Shown here: one piece after another, positions 42,883 to 52,040 of the stretch
Layout of the letters: each line of letters starts with the position of its first letter
Position numbering within the stretch: the stretch's first letter is position 1
Assembly (NCBI RefSeq): GCF_001188955.3
Contig: NZ_JPRF03000021.1
Location: 496,001 to 560,000 of the forward strand
Length of the DNA: 64,000 bases
Reading direction: 5' to 3'
Source: Kitasatospora aureofaciens
GTDB lineage: Bacteria > Actinomycetota > Actinomycetes > Streptomycetales > Streptomycetaceae
The notes under the pieces: generated by a model
Told to the model about the DNA's origin: nothing
Databases searched by the model: none
The model's input: only the letters and a program-made list of their open reading frames with translations
Program-made: the position numbers and the translations under genes

Positions 42883-45165
42883 ATGGTCGACTTCCACGAG
42901 CTCAGCACTGCCGACTTCGGTGTCCTGGACGCCGCCGCCACCGCCTGGACCACCGTGGCCCAGAAGCTCCAGGCGATGGACGGCGACTGGGACACCACGG
43001 TGATCGCCCAGGTCAACTCCGCCTGCTGGACCGGCCCCGCCGCCGACCAGGCCCGCCCCGGCCTGCAGCGCACCAACGAGCAGCTGACCGCCGCCGTCAC
43101 CGAGGCCAACGCCCTCGCCTCCACCTTCAAGGAGGCGTCCACCGAGTTCAAGGCGGCCAGGACCAAGCTGGAGAAGGCGGTCGCGGACGCCCGCACGGCC
43201 GGACTGACCGTCACCGACAACGGCACCGTGAGCTGGCCCCCGGCCGACAACGCCACCCGGCACGATTACGAGGCCATGCGGGACTACCAGAAGGAGTGGG
43301 GCGACAAGGCCGAGGCCGCCCGCAAGGCGATCGACGCCGCCGTCGCGGAGGCCGCCGCCGCCGACGAGCGGATCGCCTGGGCACTGCGCTCCGACAGCAT
43401 GACGGACGGGCAGAAGTCCTTCAACAACAAGGCCGTCGGCAGCGGCCCCGAGGCGGACGGCAGGCGCGCCGCCCAGCTCGCGGCCAAGGGCGGGGACATC
43501 ACCGAGGCCGAACTCACCGAGCTGAACTCGCTGTTGGCCTCGCACGGCAACGACCCGAAGTTCTCCACCAAGTTCTACCAGGACCTCGGCCCGGACGGCC
43601 TGATCAAGTCCTGGAACGGCATGGTCGGCGACCCGGCGCACCCCCGCGACGACAAGTCCCCGCGCTGGAAGGCCTACCAGGACCTCCAGAAGAACCTCGG
43701 GCTCACCCTCGCCACCGCCACCCGCACCACCAACGAGCCGCACCTGTCGGACGAGTGGTCCGCCGCGCTGCGCAAGGCCGGCTCCCAGCCGGTCTGGGAC
43801 AAGCCGTACCGGGCCTCCGGTCTGGACTACGTGCCGTACGGCTACCAGGTACTCTCCGGCATCCTGATGAACGGGAACTACGACGCCCACTTCATCAACC
43901 CGATCGCCGAGCACGTCACCCAGCTCGACACCCAGGACAAGTACTGGCCGGCCCCGCCGCCCGGCTCCAAGATCCAGGGCTTCAACCTGACCGGCGGCGA
44001 CGAGGCGGGCTCCGGCTTTCGGCCCACCACGGCCGTGCTGGAGGCACTCGCGCACAGCCCGGAGGCCTCCACCAAGTTCTTCACCGAGAAGCCGACCGCG
44101 TACAACGAGGACGGCACGGTCAACCAGGGCGGCAAGCCCAAGCCGGCCGACTACTTCGACTACTACGTACACGACAAGGACTGGATCCCGGACACCACCT
44201 CGCGGGACTCCAAGGTCTGGGACGCGAGCAAGCAGGCCGGGCCCGCCGCGCTCGGCCGCGCCCTGGAGGCGGCCACCACCGGCCACCCGTACGACGAGCC
44301 GGGCCCCGTCCCGCCGACCAGGCACACCACCGAGCAGGCCGACCTGATGCAGAAGGTCGTGGACACCTTCGGCCGGCACGGTGGCGACGGCGCGCTGGAC
44401 GACATCAAGGGCGACGGCAAGCTCACCGCGATGCGCGGCAGCCTCGGGCACATGACCGCCGAGTACATCGGGGACGTGCAGAACTCGCTCTCCCACGGGC
44501 ACGACCTGCCGGTCAACGGTTCCCCGGCCGCGCTCAACGCCTCGTCCGTGGCCGGCCTGCTCGACGCCCTCGGGCGCGACCCGGACGCCTACGGCGCGGT
44601 GGCCAACGCCAACCAGGCGTACACCACCGCGCTCATCCGCGGCCACCTGGACAGCGGGCAGTCCGACTTCGCCCGGCTGGAGTCGGACATCAAGCACAAC
44701 GCGGAGTCCGGCGGAGTCGTCAGCGGCTACCTCAACCAGGCCCGGGTGGACGAGGTGCAGAACCAGCACGCCGTCTCCGACAAGGAGTTCAACGACGCGC
44801 TGGAGAAGAACGTCGGCTACGGCAAGGACGCCTTCAACGCCGTCATCGGCACCGTGACCGAGAAGGTCCCGCTCGGCGGCGAGCTCGCCGGCGCGCTGCT
44901 CGACGAGATCGCCGACAGCGTGATCGAGGCCAACAAGCACGACACCACCGAGGACGGCCGCCAGGAGAGCCGCGACCACACCGCCGAAGCCGAGGGCCGG
45001 GTGGCCCGGGGGGCCGACCAGGCGGTCCGGGACGCCGGCGGCGGCACCGGGATCTCCCGCCAGGACCTCGACCGGCTCGCCAACAGCGCCCGGGACAGCG
45101 CGCTCCAGGGCATGTCGCGCGGAACGGCGAACAACGTCAGCACCAACGCGAAGGGCGACGCGTGA
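42883..45165 (+). CDS. Large ESX-type exported protein, WXG-like N-terminus, unknown C-terminus
   Basis: 760 aa, ATG with GAGGAGAG 5 bases upstream. N-terminal 100 residues form a helical hairpin with W49-T-G51 (SACWTGPAADQARPG), then a coiled coil (FKAARTKLEKAVADAR). About 200-260 contains DITEAELTELNSLLASHGND PKF and FYQDLGPDGLIKSW, a motif I associate with DUF6571-like streptomycete proteins. Two further copies of helical, Ala/Asp-rich sequence run to the C-terminus, which ends in a charged region (EDGRQESRDHTAEAEGRVAR). No signal peptide or known toxin motif. Confidence 0.75.
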   Translation: MVDFHELSTADFGVLDAAATAWTTVAQKLQAMDGDWDTTVIAQVNSACWTGPAADQARPGLQRTNEQLTAAVTEANALASTFKEASTEFKAARTKLEKAVADARTAGLTVTDNGTVSWPPADNATRHDYEAMRDYQKEWGDKAEAARKAIDAAVAEAAAADERIAWALRSDSMTDGQKSFNNKAVGSGPEADGRRAAQLAAKGGDITEAELTELNSLLASHGNDPKFSTKFYQDLGPDGLIKSWNGMVGDPAHPRDDKSPRWKAYQDLQKNLGLTLATATRTTNEPHLSDEWSAALRKAGSQPVWDKPYRASGLDYVPYGYQVLSGILMNGNYDAHFINPIAEHVTQLDTQDKYWPAPPPGSKIQGFNLTGGDEAGSGFRPTTAVLEALAHSPEASTKFFTEKPTAYNEDGTVNQGGKPKPADYFDYYVHDKDWIPDTTSRDSKVWDASKQAGPAALGRALEAATTGHPYDEPGPVPPTRHTTEQADLMQKVVDTFGRHGGDGALDDIKGDGKLTAMRGSLGHMTAEYIGDVQNSLSHGHDLPVNGSPAALNASSVAGLLDALGRDPDAYGAVANANQAYTTALIRGHLDSGQSDFARLESDIKHNAESGGVVSGYLNQARVDEVQNQHAVSDKEFNDALEKNVGYGKDAFNAVIGTVTEKVPLGGELAGALLDEIADSVIEANKHDTTEDGRQESRDHTAEAEGRVARGADQAVRDAGGGTGISRQDLDRLANSARDSALQGMSRGTANNVSTNAKGDA

Positions 45166-45773
45166 GCGGGCTCCCGGCCCGTTGGGCCCGGTCCCTCGCG
45201 GACCGGTGGGCCGGGCGCCTGCAGGATCCGCTGCTTCTGCCCGGCGTGCTGGTCGTGGCGGTGGCGGCCGCCGGGTTCGTCGGCTACCGAGACTGGCAGG
45301 ACCACCGCCCGGCCGAGGCCGTCGGCCGGTCCACCCACCTCTGCCACCTGCCCACCGGCCCCGACACCCCGCTCGGGCGGCTGCTGCCGGACGGCGACCA
45401 GGACTCCGAGGACCGGACGAAGTCCGTCGTCGGCGACGACCCGCGGACCTGCGTCATCCGGGTCGACGGGCGCACCGTGCTCACCCTCACGTCCATCGGA
45501 CGCCGGGGTGAGCTCGCCCTGGCCTCCGAGGCCGCCAAGCGGCCGGACGCGCGCACCTTCGACGCCGGCGGCCTCGGCGCCTCGTGGCCGGGCGGCGCCG
45601 CCGCGGCCGCGGGCTGCCTGACCGGGAAGTACGAGCGGTACGACTACTTCGAGCTGGAGATCGTCGCCGGGGAGGCCGTCCGCACCTCCGGCGGCCCCGG
45701 CGGCGTCCAGGCCGACCTCGAACAGCTCGCCCGGGCCGCGCTGACGGAGACGAGGAAGGAGCAGTGCTCATGA
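45162..45773 (+). CDS. Membrane-anchored hypothetical, ESX-like cassette
   Basis: 203 aa, GTG overlapping the previous stop (GTGA). One TM helix (about 23-43, LLLPGVLVVAVAAAGFVGY) and an extracytoplasmic domain with Cys at about 62, 96 and 147 and the C-terminal KEQCS. No family recognised; resembles DUF-type periplasm-facing proteins that accompany exported WXG proteins in streptomycetes. Stop overlaps the next gene. Confidence 0.65.
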   Translation: MSGLPARWARSLADRWAGRLQDPLLLPGVLVVAVAAAGFVGYRDWQDHRPAEAVGRSTHLCHLPTGPDTPLGRLLPDGDQDSEDRTKSVVGDDPRTCVIRVDGRTVLTLTSIGRRGELALASEAAKRPDARTFDAGGLGASWPGGAAAAAGCLTGKYERYDYFELEIVAGEAVRTSGGPGGVQADLEQLARAALTETRKEQCS

Positions 45774-46297
45774 GGCACCCCCGGGCCCTGATCGCGGGCG
45801 GGGCCGCGCTGCTGCTCGGCGCCGGCCTGCTCGGCTGGCACGTGTACCTCGACCAGACGTCCTACCGCCCGCCGGCCGTCACCCTGTCGCACGGCGAGTG
45901 CCGGGGCCTGCTCGACGACCCGGGCGTCGCCGAGGTGCTGGGCGGCGCTCCCCGGGTCTCCGTGCGGACGGACTACCGTACGGCGGACGAGACCAACCCG
46001 GCCTCCGTACGGTGCTCCGTCAACGGCGAGGACGGACGGCTGCTGACCGCCGAGGCGGCGTTCGGCGCCGTGCTGCCCGGCGGCAACAGTGCCGGGGCGA
46101 TCGGCTTCGCATGCACGCTGGACGGCAAGCCCACGGGCTACCGGGCTGTCGTCACCCTCACCGGCAAGGACGGAAAGGTCCTCGCGGACGGACCGGGCCG
46201 GGCGCGGATGAACGAGCTCGCCCGCGGCTTCGCCGAGCGCGCCGCCGGGAAGCAGCTGGGCTGCGCGGGCGGCGCCGAATCGGTCACCCCAAGGTGA
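45770..46297 (+). CDS. Membrane-anchored hypothetical, ESX-like cassette
   Basis: 175 aa, ATG overlapping the previous stop (ATGA). TM helix or uncleaved signal at 6-26, then an outer domain with four Cys (SHGECRGLL, VRCSVNGED, GFACTLDG, QLGCAGG). Size and layout parallel the preceding gene, so the two may be diverged duplicates or partners. Last gene of the cassette. Confidence 0.65.
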   Translation: MRHPRALIAGGAALLLGAGLLGWHVYLDQTSYRPPAVTLSHGECRGLLDDPGVAEVLGGAPRVSVRTDYRTADETNPASVRCSVNGEDGRLLTAEAAFGAVLPGGNSAGAIGFACTLDGKPTGYRAVVTLTGKDGKVLADGPGRARMNELARGFAERAAGKQLGCAGGAESVTPR

Positions 46298-46368
46298 GCC
46301 GACCGGCGCCGCTCCCGGCGGTCGCCGACTGCGGGCGCGCCGGCAGCCGGCGCACTGCCGTGGGCCCG

Positions 46369-46551
46369 TCAGCTGTGCGCGCGCTCCCACAGCTCGGTGA
46401 CCTTGCCGGAGGCGTCGACCGCCACCTTGTAGTCGCCGGCCGAGCAGGGGTACGAGCCCTTCTCGTTGTACGGGGTGGCGAGGCACTCGTTGATGTGCTT
46501 CACCAGGTCGGCCAGGGCGGCAGCGCCTGGCCGCTCATTCCCCGGCGGCAT
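46369..46551 (-). CDS. Hypothetical fragment
   Basis: 60 aa; LVKHINECLATPYNEKGSYP CSAGDYKVAVDASGKVTELW E reads like the end of a small secreted protein with two Cys, convergent with the ESX-like cassette. The first 15 residues look unrelated, suggesting a 5' truncation at the adjoining IS remnant. Confidence 0.4.
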   Translation of the reverse strand: MPPGNERPGAAALADLVKHINECLATPYNEKGSYPCSAGDYKVAVDASGKVTELWERAHS

Positions 46552-46807
46552 GCCGCACTCGGGCCGCAGACCCGGCCGGATCGCGCCGCTGCACCCAGCC
46601 TGCTGCCCATGTACAGCTCGAAGGGATCGCGGTGCCGTAGCCTCCGGCGGGCCGCAAGGCCTCCCCGCCTACCAACCCACCGCGCTGCGTCCACCCCTGC
46701 TGACGCCGTAGGCGCCACCCACATCCCCACACAGGGGCCGCCAGGCAGCGGCATCGCCTGCTGTGCAATGACGGCCCGGGAGCGTCGTATACCGTGACCT
46801 GCTCGAA
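46552..46807. other. No recognisable gene
   Basis: Spacer between the fragment above and the IS5 remnant; presumably the missing front part of that insertion, too decayed to read. Confidence 0.35.
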
Positions 46808-47208
46808 GCGTGGGCCGTGGTTTGGCCTTGATCACAGTCTTGTGCGGCAACCGCAACGACGTCACCCAACTGATCCCGCTGATCCAGGCGGTCCCGCCGA
46901 TCCGCGGCAGCGCGGCCGGCCACTGCGCCGCCCCAAGCACCTGTACGCCGACCGCGGCTATGACCACGAGGTCTACCGGGACAAGGTCCGCCGGTTCCAG
47001 ATCACCCCCCCCACGTCGCCCGGCGCGGCACCGGGCACGGATCCGGCCTGGGCGTGCACCGCTGGGTCGTGGAAGGAGCGATCGCGCTGCTGCACTGGTT
47101 CCGCCGACTGCGCATCCGCTGGGAGATCCGCGACGACATCCACCACGCGTTCGTCACCCTCGGCTGCGCCGTCATCTGCTGGCGACGACTGCGCACCACA
47201 CGCTGTTG
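46808..47208 (+). pseudogene. IS5-family transposase, C-terminal half in three frames
   Basis: ITVLCGNRNDVTQLIPLIQA in frame 1, HLYADRGYDHEVYRDKVRR in frame 2, GVHRWVVEGAIALLHWFRRL RIRWEIRDDIHHAFVTLGCA in frame 3. Together they give the second Asp and the Glu regions of an IS5-type DDE transposase, broken by at least two frameshifts. Confidence 0.8.
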
Positions 47209-47296
47209 AGCGTAAGTAAGGGCAAGCGATGCGCTCCAGGGGATGGCCTGCTCGATGCGTCAGAACGCATACGTGGCCAGTCCAGCCCCCACAGCC

Positions 47297-48043
47297 TCAC
47301 ATCCGGGATCTCAGCACGTCGACCTCACAGCCCGGCGCGAAGGGGTCGAAGCCGTGCTCGACCAGCCAGCGAACCCCCAGCAGGCTTCGCAACGACCACC
47401 AGGCGTGGATCACGTCGAGGTCGACATCGGTGCCATAACCGGCGATGACGTCGTCGAGGTGCTCCTCGTGTCCGAGCGTCAAGGTGGCGAGGTCGAACAG
47501 GGCATCACCCCGGCCCGCCTCGGACCAGTCGATGATGCCCGTGACCTCGTCGCCGTCGACGAAGACGTGATCGATCTGCAGGTCGCCGTGCGTGAACGCC
47601 GGAATCCACGGCCGGAGCGCGGCCTCGGCGACCTGGCGGTTGCGGGTGACCAGGTCGGCGGGCAGGACGCCGTTCGTCACCAGCAAGTCGCACTCGCCGT
47701 CGAGTTCCGCCACCAACTCGTCGGGACTCCGGCGGCGCCGACCGGCCCAGGGCGGCAACGGTGCTTCGTGCAGCTTCCGGATGGCGGCGCCCGCCGCGGC
47801 CCACGCCGCCGGCGACGCGGTTGACGGCTCACCGAGACGGCCGAGCACCGTCCCCGGGAGTGCGGCGATCGCGAGGACGGGCGCCTTGCGCCACAGGACC
47901 TCCGGGGTCGGGACCGGCGCGAGGGACATAGCCTCGACCTCGACGTCGATGCGCGCCTGATCGGCGTCCACCTTCAGGAACACGTCGCCGACGCGCAGAG
48001 TCGCGCGCTCGGAATGGGCGACGATGACTTTGACCTCATCCAT
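47297..48043 (-). CDS. Aminoglycoside phosphotransferase (APH) family kinase-like protein
   Basis: 248 aa from ATG (MDEVKVIVAHSERATLRVG). Protein-kinase-like fold: VFLKVD Lys, catalytic loop FTHGDLQIDHVFVDG (Brenner HGD, with His where Asn usually sits) and metal-binding Asp in GIIDWSEAGRGDALFDLATL. Phosphorylates a small-molecule hydroxyl; antibiotic resistance is possible but not demonstrable. Its 5' end overlaps the opposite-strand repeat unit. Confidence 0.85.
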   Translation of the reverse strand: MDEVKVIVAHSERATLRVGDVFLKVDADQARIDVEVEAMSLAPVPTPEVLWRKAPVLAIAALPGTVLGRLGEPSTASPAAWAAAGAAIRKLHEAPLPPWAGRRRRSPDELVAELDGECDLLVTNGVLPADLVTRNRQVAEAALRPWIPAFTHGDLQIDHVFVDGDEVTGIIDWSEAGRGDALFDLATLTLGHEEHLDDVIAGYGTDVDLDVIHAWWSLRSLLGVRWLVEHGFDPFAPGCEVDVLRSRM

Positions 48044-48133
48044 GGGCGACCAGTATCCCGGGGACCGGCCCGCGAAGGAACTCACCCGTTTCTACTCGCT
48101 GATCGACCGGATGACGGAGGAGGCCGACCCGGC

Positions 48134-48284
48134 GAACCGCACCGGCGGCGAAGCGGACCCGACCTTCCGACCCGGCACCTGGCTGCGCAAGCAGGACAAG
48201 GCCCGCACCGACGGAAAGCTGACCCAGCAGCAGACCGCCCTCCTGGACGCGCTCCACCGGCACGCCGAGACCGTCGCAGGCTGA
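48134..48284 (+). repeat. Dispersed coding repeat, copy B
   Basis: Encodes ADPTFRPGTWLRKQDKARTD GKLTQQQTALLDALHRHAET VAG and a stop, almost identical to 27165-27314. Here similarity may extend upstream (RFYSLIDRMTEEADPANR). An 86-codon frame from 48024 could express it. Confidence 0.6.
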
Positions 48285-48432
48285 CCCTGCCCCGTTCAGC
48301 GAAACCCGGACGGCACGTCCGCTCCAGCGTGCAATGGCGGGTGGGACGCCATGCGCGGGAGCCCGGGACGCCCCGACTCTGAACGCGTTCAAAATATCTG
48401 GCATGATGATCGCGCCGACAAGAGGGGGAACG

Positions 48433-48834
48433 ATGACGGGGCTGGAGAGTGGGTCGGCCTGGCTCCTGCGGGCAGCCGGCCGGTACCTGGTGCTGTTCGT
48501 GCTGACCATGCTGGTCCTCCCAGCGGTGCGCCCCGACACCGCCTACACCTACGCCGACGACGTTGTCATGGGAGGCGTTCTGTACGGCCTGCTGGGGGTC
48601 CTGCCCTCACTCGGATGGCTGACCGTCATCGCGCCGGTGCGGGCCAGCCGATGGGCGACCGCGACGGCCGCCACCGGCCTCTTCGCGATTGGCGGCTTCC
48701 TCGCCCTGTGCTTGCGGATCGTGCACCCGCTATGGCCGGTGGTGGGCATCCTGAGCTTCCAGTTGCTCTATGCGCTGATACTCCTGCCCGCCCCGCTGGT
48801 TGACGCACCAGACCGGGAGGACGACCTCGACTGA
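48433..48834 (+). CDS. Small four-helix membrane protein
   Basis: 133 aa, ATG with AGAGGGGGAA 2-3 bases upstream. TM segments about 12-32, 45-65, 72-95 and 98-120; acidic C-terminus (DAPDREDDLD). No family recognised. Confidence 0.65.
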   Translation: MTGLESGSAWLLRAAGRYLVLFVLTMLVLPAVRPDTAYTYADDVVMGGVLYGLLGVLPSLGWLTVIAPVRASRWATATAATGLFAIGGFLALCLRIVHPLWPVVGILSFQLLYALILLPAPLVDAPDREDDLD

Positions 48835-49112
48835 CTCAGCCAGCCACGACCTCGCGCCCCCGCGTAGAGAGGCCGCCACCCCAACCGCCCTCCCGCCGAC
48901 GCCATGCCTGAGCAGCGGAAATCAAACGATCACGCCCGGATTGATAACGGCTTCTCACGCCAACAGCACCGCCGTCACCCGATCGGTGGCCGCTCTGAAA
49001 AGGCTCAGTGCCTGGCGGCGACATCATCTGCGGTCCCCAGGTGCCTCACGTACCTCATCAGCAGACTTCGGGCTGACCAGCGGGGATGGGTTGACAGCAC
49101 TAGAGAACGTGG
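48835..49112. other. No recognisable gene
   Basis: Short spacer; no promoter or coding signal stands out. Confidence 0.35.
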
Positions 49113-49199
49113 GTGGAGGTGAAGAGCCACTACCGGCTCAACGTCACCACCGGCGAGAGGCAGGCCCTGTCCGACATGCTCGACACCTGCGCGCAGTGA
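49113..49199 (+). CDS. 28-aa ORF coupled to the next gene
   Basis: GTG; reads VEVKSHYRLNVTTGERQALS DMLDTCAQ, stop overlapping the next GTG (GTGA). The overlap and sensible composition suggest a real but tiny or 5'-truncated protein. Confidence 0.35.
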   Translation: MEVKSHYRLNVTTGERQALSDMLDTCAQ

Positions 49200-49480
49200 C
49201 CGTCCCGGCGTCCGGAGAACGGTACGAGGCACAGGTGTGCGCCGGCCCGGGCGGGGTGATGACCGTCGAGGTCGGCTGTATCACCGGTGACCTCACGGTC
49301 GTGACCACCGGCCTGCCCGACGGCCGGGCGTGGGTCGCTATCCAGTACCGCGGCGCCGACGAGTGGTACACCCTCGACGGCACCCCGCTGTTCCCGCCCG
49401 CCGGCCAGAGCCTCGCCGCCTACCACCAGCGGGTCGTCGAAGCGGTCGAGGCCGGAGGCGAGAGCGGCGCACCCGGTTGA
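49196..49480 (+). CDS. Small hypothetical protein
   Basis: 94 aa, GTG overlapping the previous stop. Beta-rich (ERYEAQVCAGPGGVMTVEVG; DLTVVTTGLPDGRAWVAIQY RG) with a helical end. Not recognised; may be a mobile-element accessory gene. Confidence 0.5.
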   Translation: MTVPASGERYEAQVCAGPGGVMTVEVGCITGDLTVVTTGLPDGRAWVAIQYRGADEWYTLDGTPLFPPAGQSLAAYHQRVVEAVEAGGESGAPG

Positions 49481-50015
49481 GGGCCGACGCCACGGCGGGC
49501 CGGCTGCCGCCGGATCACCGTGTCCCGAACCCAAGGCCATGGGCCGCACTATCGGGGGTAGCCGGTGGCCGCGGGCGGATCGGCGGCGCGCGGGTCACCC
49601 CCCCTTGGACTCGCGCGCCACCCCGTTCCGCAGCGCATTTTGCGCGTGCTCGATCTCGGCCGAGCGCCGCCCAGTGCCCCGGCCGAACTGCAGACTTCCC
49701 GGGCGTCAGCAATTCGGGGTGGGGCCGGCTCGGACCCGGGTGGTACGGGGTCGGCGGCGGTAGCGGCCGGACTCTGGCCGGTCCTGGTCGGTGAGGATCT
49801 CGACGACGATCTCGGGGACGACGGGGAGACAGGAGACAGAGGGCTGCCGGGCAGGCCGTCCACGGTGCCGCAGCTCGGCGAGCTGGTCACCGGGAGGTTG
49901 CAGGCCGGGGGCGAGATCGCACCGCAGCTCGGATGTGAGGGGTGTCAGCGGCCAGTTGTTGCGATTCCCCACTGGTGGCCGGTTGATGGTGGGGTAACTG
50001 GCCGTCAATGGTTAC
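49481..50015. other. No secure gene
   Basis: A minus-strand frame has SVSCLPVVPEIVVEILTDQD RP, vaguely like a Uma2-type nuclease strand, but without a supporting start or remaining domain. Otherwise empty. Confidence 0.3.
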
Positions 50016-50810
50016 TCACTGTTGATGGGACGGGTCGCTCGTCCGGCGCAGGTGGGCGTCGATCAGAGCGAAGGTGGCTTCCGGTTGTTCGATCTGCGGG
50101 AGGTGGCCGGCCTCGGGGATGACCTCGAGTCGGCCGTTGCCGAAGGCGTCGGCGTACGCCGCGCCGTAGGCGGGGGTGACGATGCGGTCGCTCTCACCCC
50201 AGAGCAGGAGGGCAGGCGTCTGAACATGTCCGAGCCGACGCAGCAGCTTGGGGTCATGCATGTAGGGGTCGCCGGCGAGGATGCGCATGGTGGCCATGTT
50301 GCTTTGTCTGCGCGCGAGTTCTTCGGCCGGGATGTCGGCCGGGTCGAGGTGGTACCGGTCTGAGTCGTGCCAGGAGTACTCCGCAACGCCGCGGGCGTCA
50401 AGGGCGAAGAAGTCGGTGATCGGTTCCGTCTCGACCTGCACGCCGACGGCGTCGATCAGGACAAGGCCGGTGATGCTTCCCGCGCTGTCGCGTACGGCCA
50501 TCTCGGCGGCTATCCAGCCCCCGAGCGAGGAGCCGACGACGAGAACGTCGCGCAGTCGACGTTCGCGCAGGGTGTGCAGGTAGGCGAGGGCGAGGTCGTC
50601 GATGCCGGTGAGCCATGCGGGGCGGTGGGTGCCGTCCCAGCCGGGGTGCACAGGCGTGATGGTGTGGGCGATGCGGGAGAGGTGCTGGGCGAGGCCGGCC
50701 ACTGTGGCGGGGCCTCCGCCGCCGTGCAGGATGAGGACCGGCCTGCCAGCTCCGGCCTCGGACAGAGTGAGGGACAGGCCAGCGGACTCGGCTGATGCGT
50801 CTGTGGGCAT
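50016..50810 (-). CDS. Alpha/beta hydrolase
   Basis: 264 aa from MPTDASAE (an ATG four codons earlier is possible). Oxyanion region PVLILHGGGGPATV, nucleophile elbow VVGSSLGGWIA (Ser), Asp in LLLWGESDRIV and His in EVIPEAGHLPQIEQPEA. Cytosolic; substrate unknown. Divergent from a MarR regulator with an AT-rich operator region. Confidence 0.88.
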   Translation of the reverse strand: MPTDASAESAGLSLTLSEAGAGRPVLILHGGGGPATVAGLAQHLSRIAHTITPVHPGWDGTHRPAWLTGIDDLALAYLHTLRERRLRDVLVVGSSLGGWIAAEMAVRDSAGSITGLVLIDAVGVQVETEPITDFFALDARGVAEYSWHDSDRYHLDPADIPAEELARRQSNMATMRILAGDPYMHDPKLLRRLGHVQTPALLLWGESDRIVTPAYGAAYADAFGNGRLEVIPEAGHLPQIEQPEATFALIDAHLRRTSDPSHQQ

Positions 50811-50820
50811 GCCCACCACC

Positions 50821-50856
50821 ATAACTAAACATCTTTATATAAGCTAGCTTGGTTAT
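50821..50856. promoter_or_regulatory. MarR operator candidate
   Basis: ATAACTAA (50821-50828) and TTGGTTAT (50849-50856) form inverted arms with one mismatch, enclosing AAGCTAGCTT, a perfect palindrome at 50841-50850. The AT-rich region covers both divergent promoters. Confidence 0.55.
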
Positions 50857-50872
50857 GGCGTAGACTCGCTCC

Positions 50873-51292
50873 ATGCATGGTGAGCTGCAAGAACTCGGCA
50901 GAGCGGTCAAACAAGCCCAGTATCGACAGCATCGGGCGCTCGACAGCGCGCTCTCGGCCATCGGCACGACGCTGGCCCAGTGGGATGCCCTGCGTGCGAT
51001 CAGCCGCTCACCCGGGGCGTCGGCCCGCGAGTTGGCCGAGGCGACATTTCAGACCGGGCAGGCCTTCGGAACCCTCGTCGGCCGCCTCGCAGCACAGGGC
51101 CTCGTGGAGCGCCGACCGGGACACGGCCGGCGCATCGAGCACCACCTCACGCCCGCCGGCGAGCAAGTCCTGACGGTCGGCCACAAGGTTGCTGACGAGG
51201 TGCTCGCCGCCTGCTTCTCCAGCCTGTCCGACGCGGACCGCGCAACCCTGCTCGACCTACTTCAGCGCCTCACCGCAGGACGGGACACGTAG
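50873..51292 (+). CDS. MarR-family transcriptional regulator
   Basis: 139 aa. Winged HTH: TLAQWDALRAISRSPGASAR ELAEATFQTGQAFGTLVGRL, wing RRPGHGRRIEHHLTPAGEQV, flanking dimerisation helices. Likely represses itself and the divergent hydrolase in response to a small aromatic or similar ligand. Confidence 0.9.
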   Translation: MHGELQELGRAVKQAQYRQHRALDSALSAIGTTLAQWDALRAISRSPGASARELAEATFQTGQAFGTLVGRLAAQGLVERRPGHGRRIEHHLTPAGEQVLTVGHKVADEVLAACFSSLSDADRATLLDLLQRLTAGRDT

Positions 51293-51549
51293 ACCCGACC
51301 GCCAGACACACCGCCCGCGGGTGTATCCATCCCTCGCTGCCCGTTGAGCGGCCGCTTCGGTGCGGCCCGAAACAGATGGCTGGCGTGCGCCTCGGCCACC
51401 CACATGTTCGTCACCGACTGTTACATCGCAACTGGCCGTCCGTGGGGAATCCCAGGTGGCCGCTGCCAGAGGGGCGGGCTCACCCGGACCGGGCGCAGCC
51501 GGCCGTGGGCGGTGGGCGGAGAGGACGGCGGCTTGCTGGACGGGGTTGG

Positions 51550-51735
51550 CGGCCACGTCCGGCCCGGCCCACCCTCGCCTGCCTGCTCCCACCCCCGGGC
51601 GCAGGCCGCCAGCTGCGCCGCGGTCTGCTCGTCTCCGGCGCCGGGGCGGTGCCGATCGATGAACGCCCGCAGCCGGCGCCGTTCGTCGCCTTGGCCTGCG
51701 GTGTAGGCGAGGTGGGCGGCAGGCCTGTACACCCG
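51550..51735 (-). pseudogene. Replication-relaxation family fragment
   Basis: YRPAAHLAYTAGQGDERRRL RAFIDRHRPG and AAQLAACARGWEQAGEG match residues in the larger remnant at 20570-21290 almost word for word. Only about 60 residues survive. Confidence 0.65.
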
Positions 51736-51737
51736 CT

Positions 51738-51910
51738 CTCACCAGTGGGCAGCTCGGGGACCGGAGGAGTTCCGCGACCAGTTTCGATCCCGTCGAGACG
51801 CCATCCACGGGCACGGACTGCTCATCGTGGAGCAGCTGGCCCGCAACTGGGGTTGGGGGCCGCACTGGCACGGCAAGACCGTCTGGGCCGACCTCCCCAT
51901 CCATCCCCGG
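51738..51910 (+). pseudogene. Anti-sigma-type ATP-binding protein, C-terminal fragment
   Basis: GHGLLIVEQLARNWGW and GKTVWADLPI are the G2-box and final strand of RsbW-like HATPase_c regulators abundant in streptomycetes. The N- and F-box parts are missing. Confidence 0.55.
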
Positions 51911-52040
51911 CACCCAGCACCTCTGACCGCGGATCCCGCCCACCTTGCTGCATGCCGTCCGGCGTGGCATCCCCCGCGTGCTCGGCCAGGGTCAAGCAGC
52001 TTGCGCGGCAGATCCGCCAGTAGCCCGAGCACCAAATGAC

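Noticed and set aside
42649..44979. A 776-codon frame antisense to the ESX-like long protein
   Set aside because: Val/Gly/Arg-rich reverse reading of a well-supported gene with ribosome site and domain structure.
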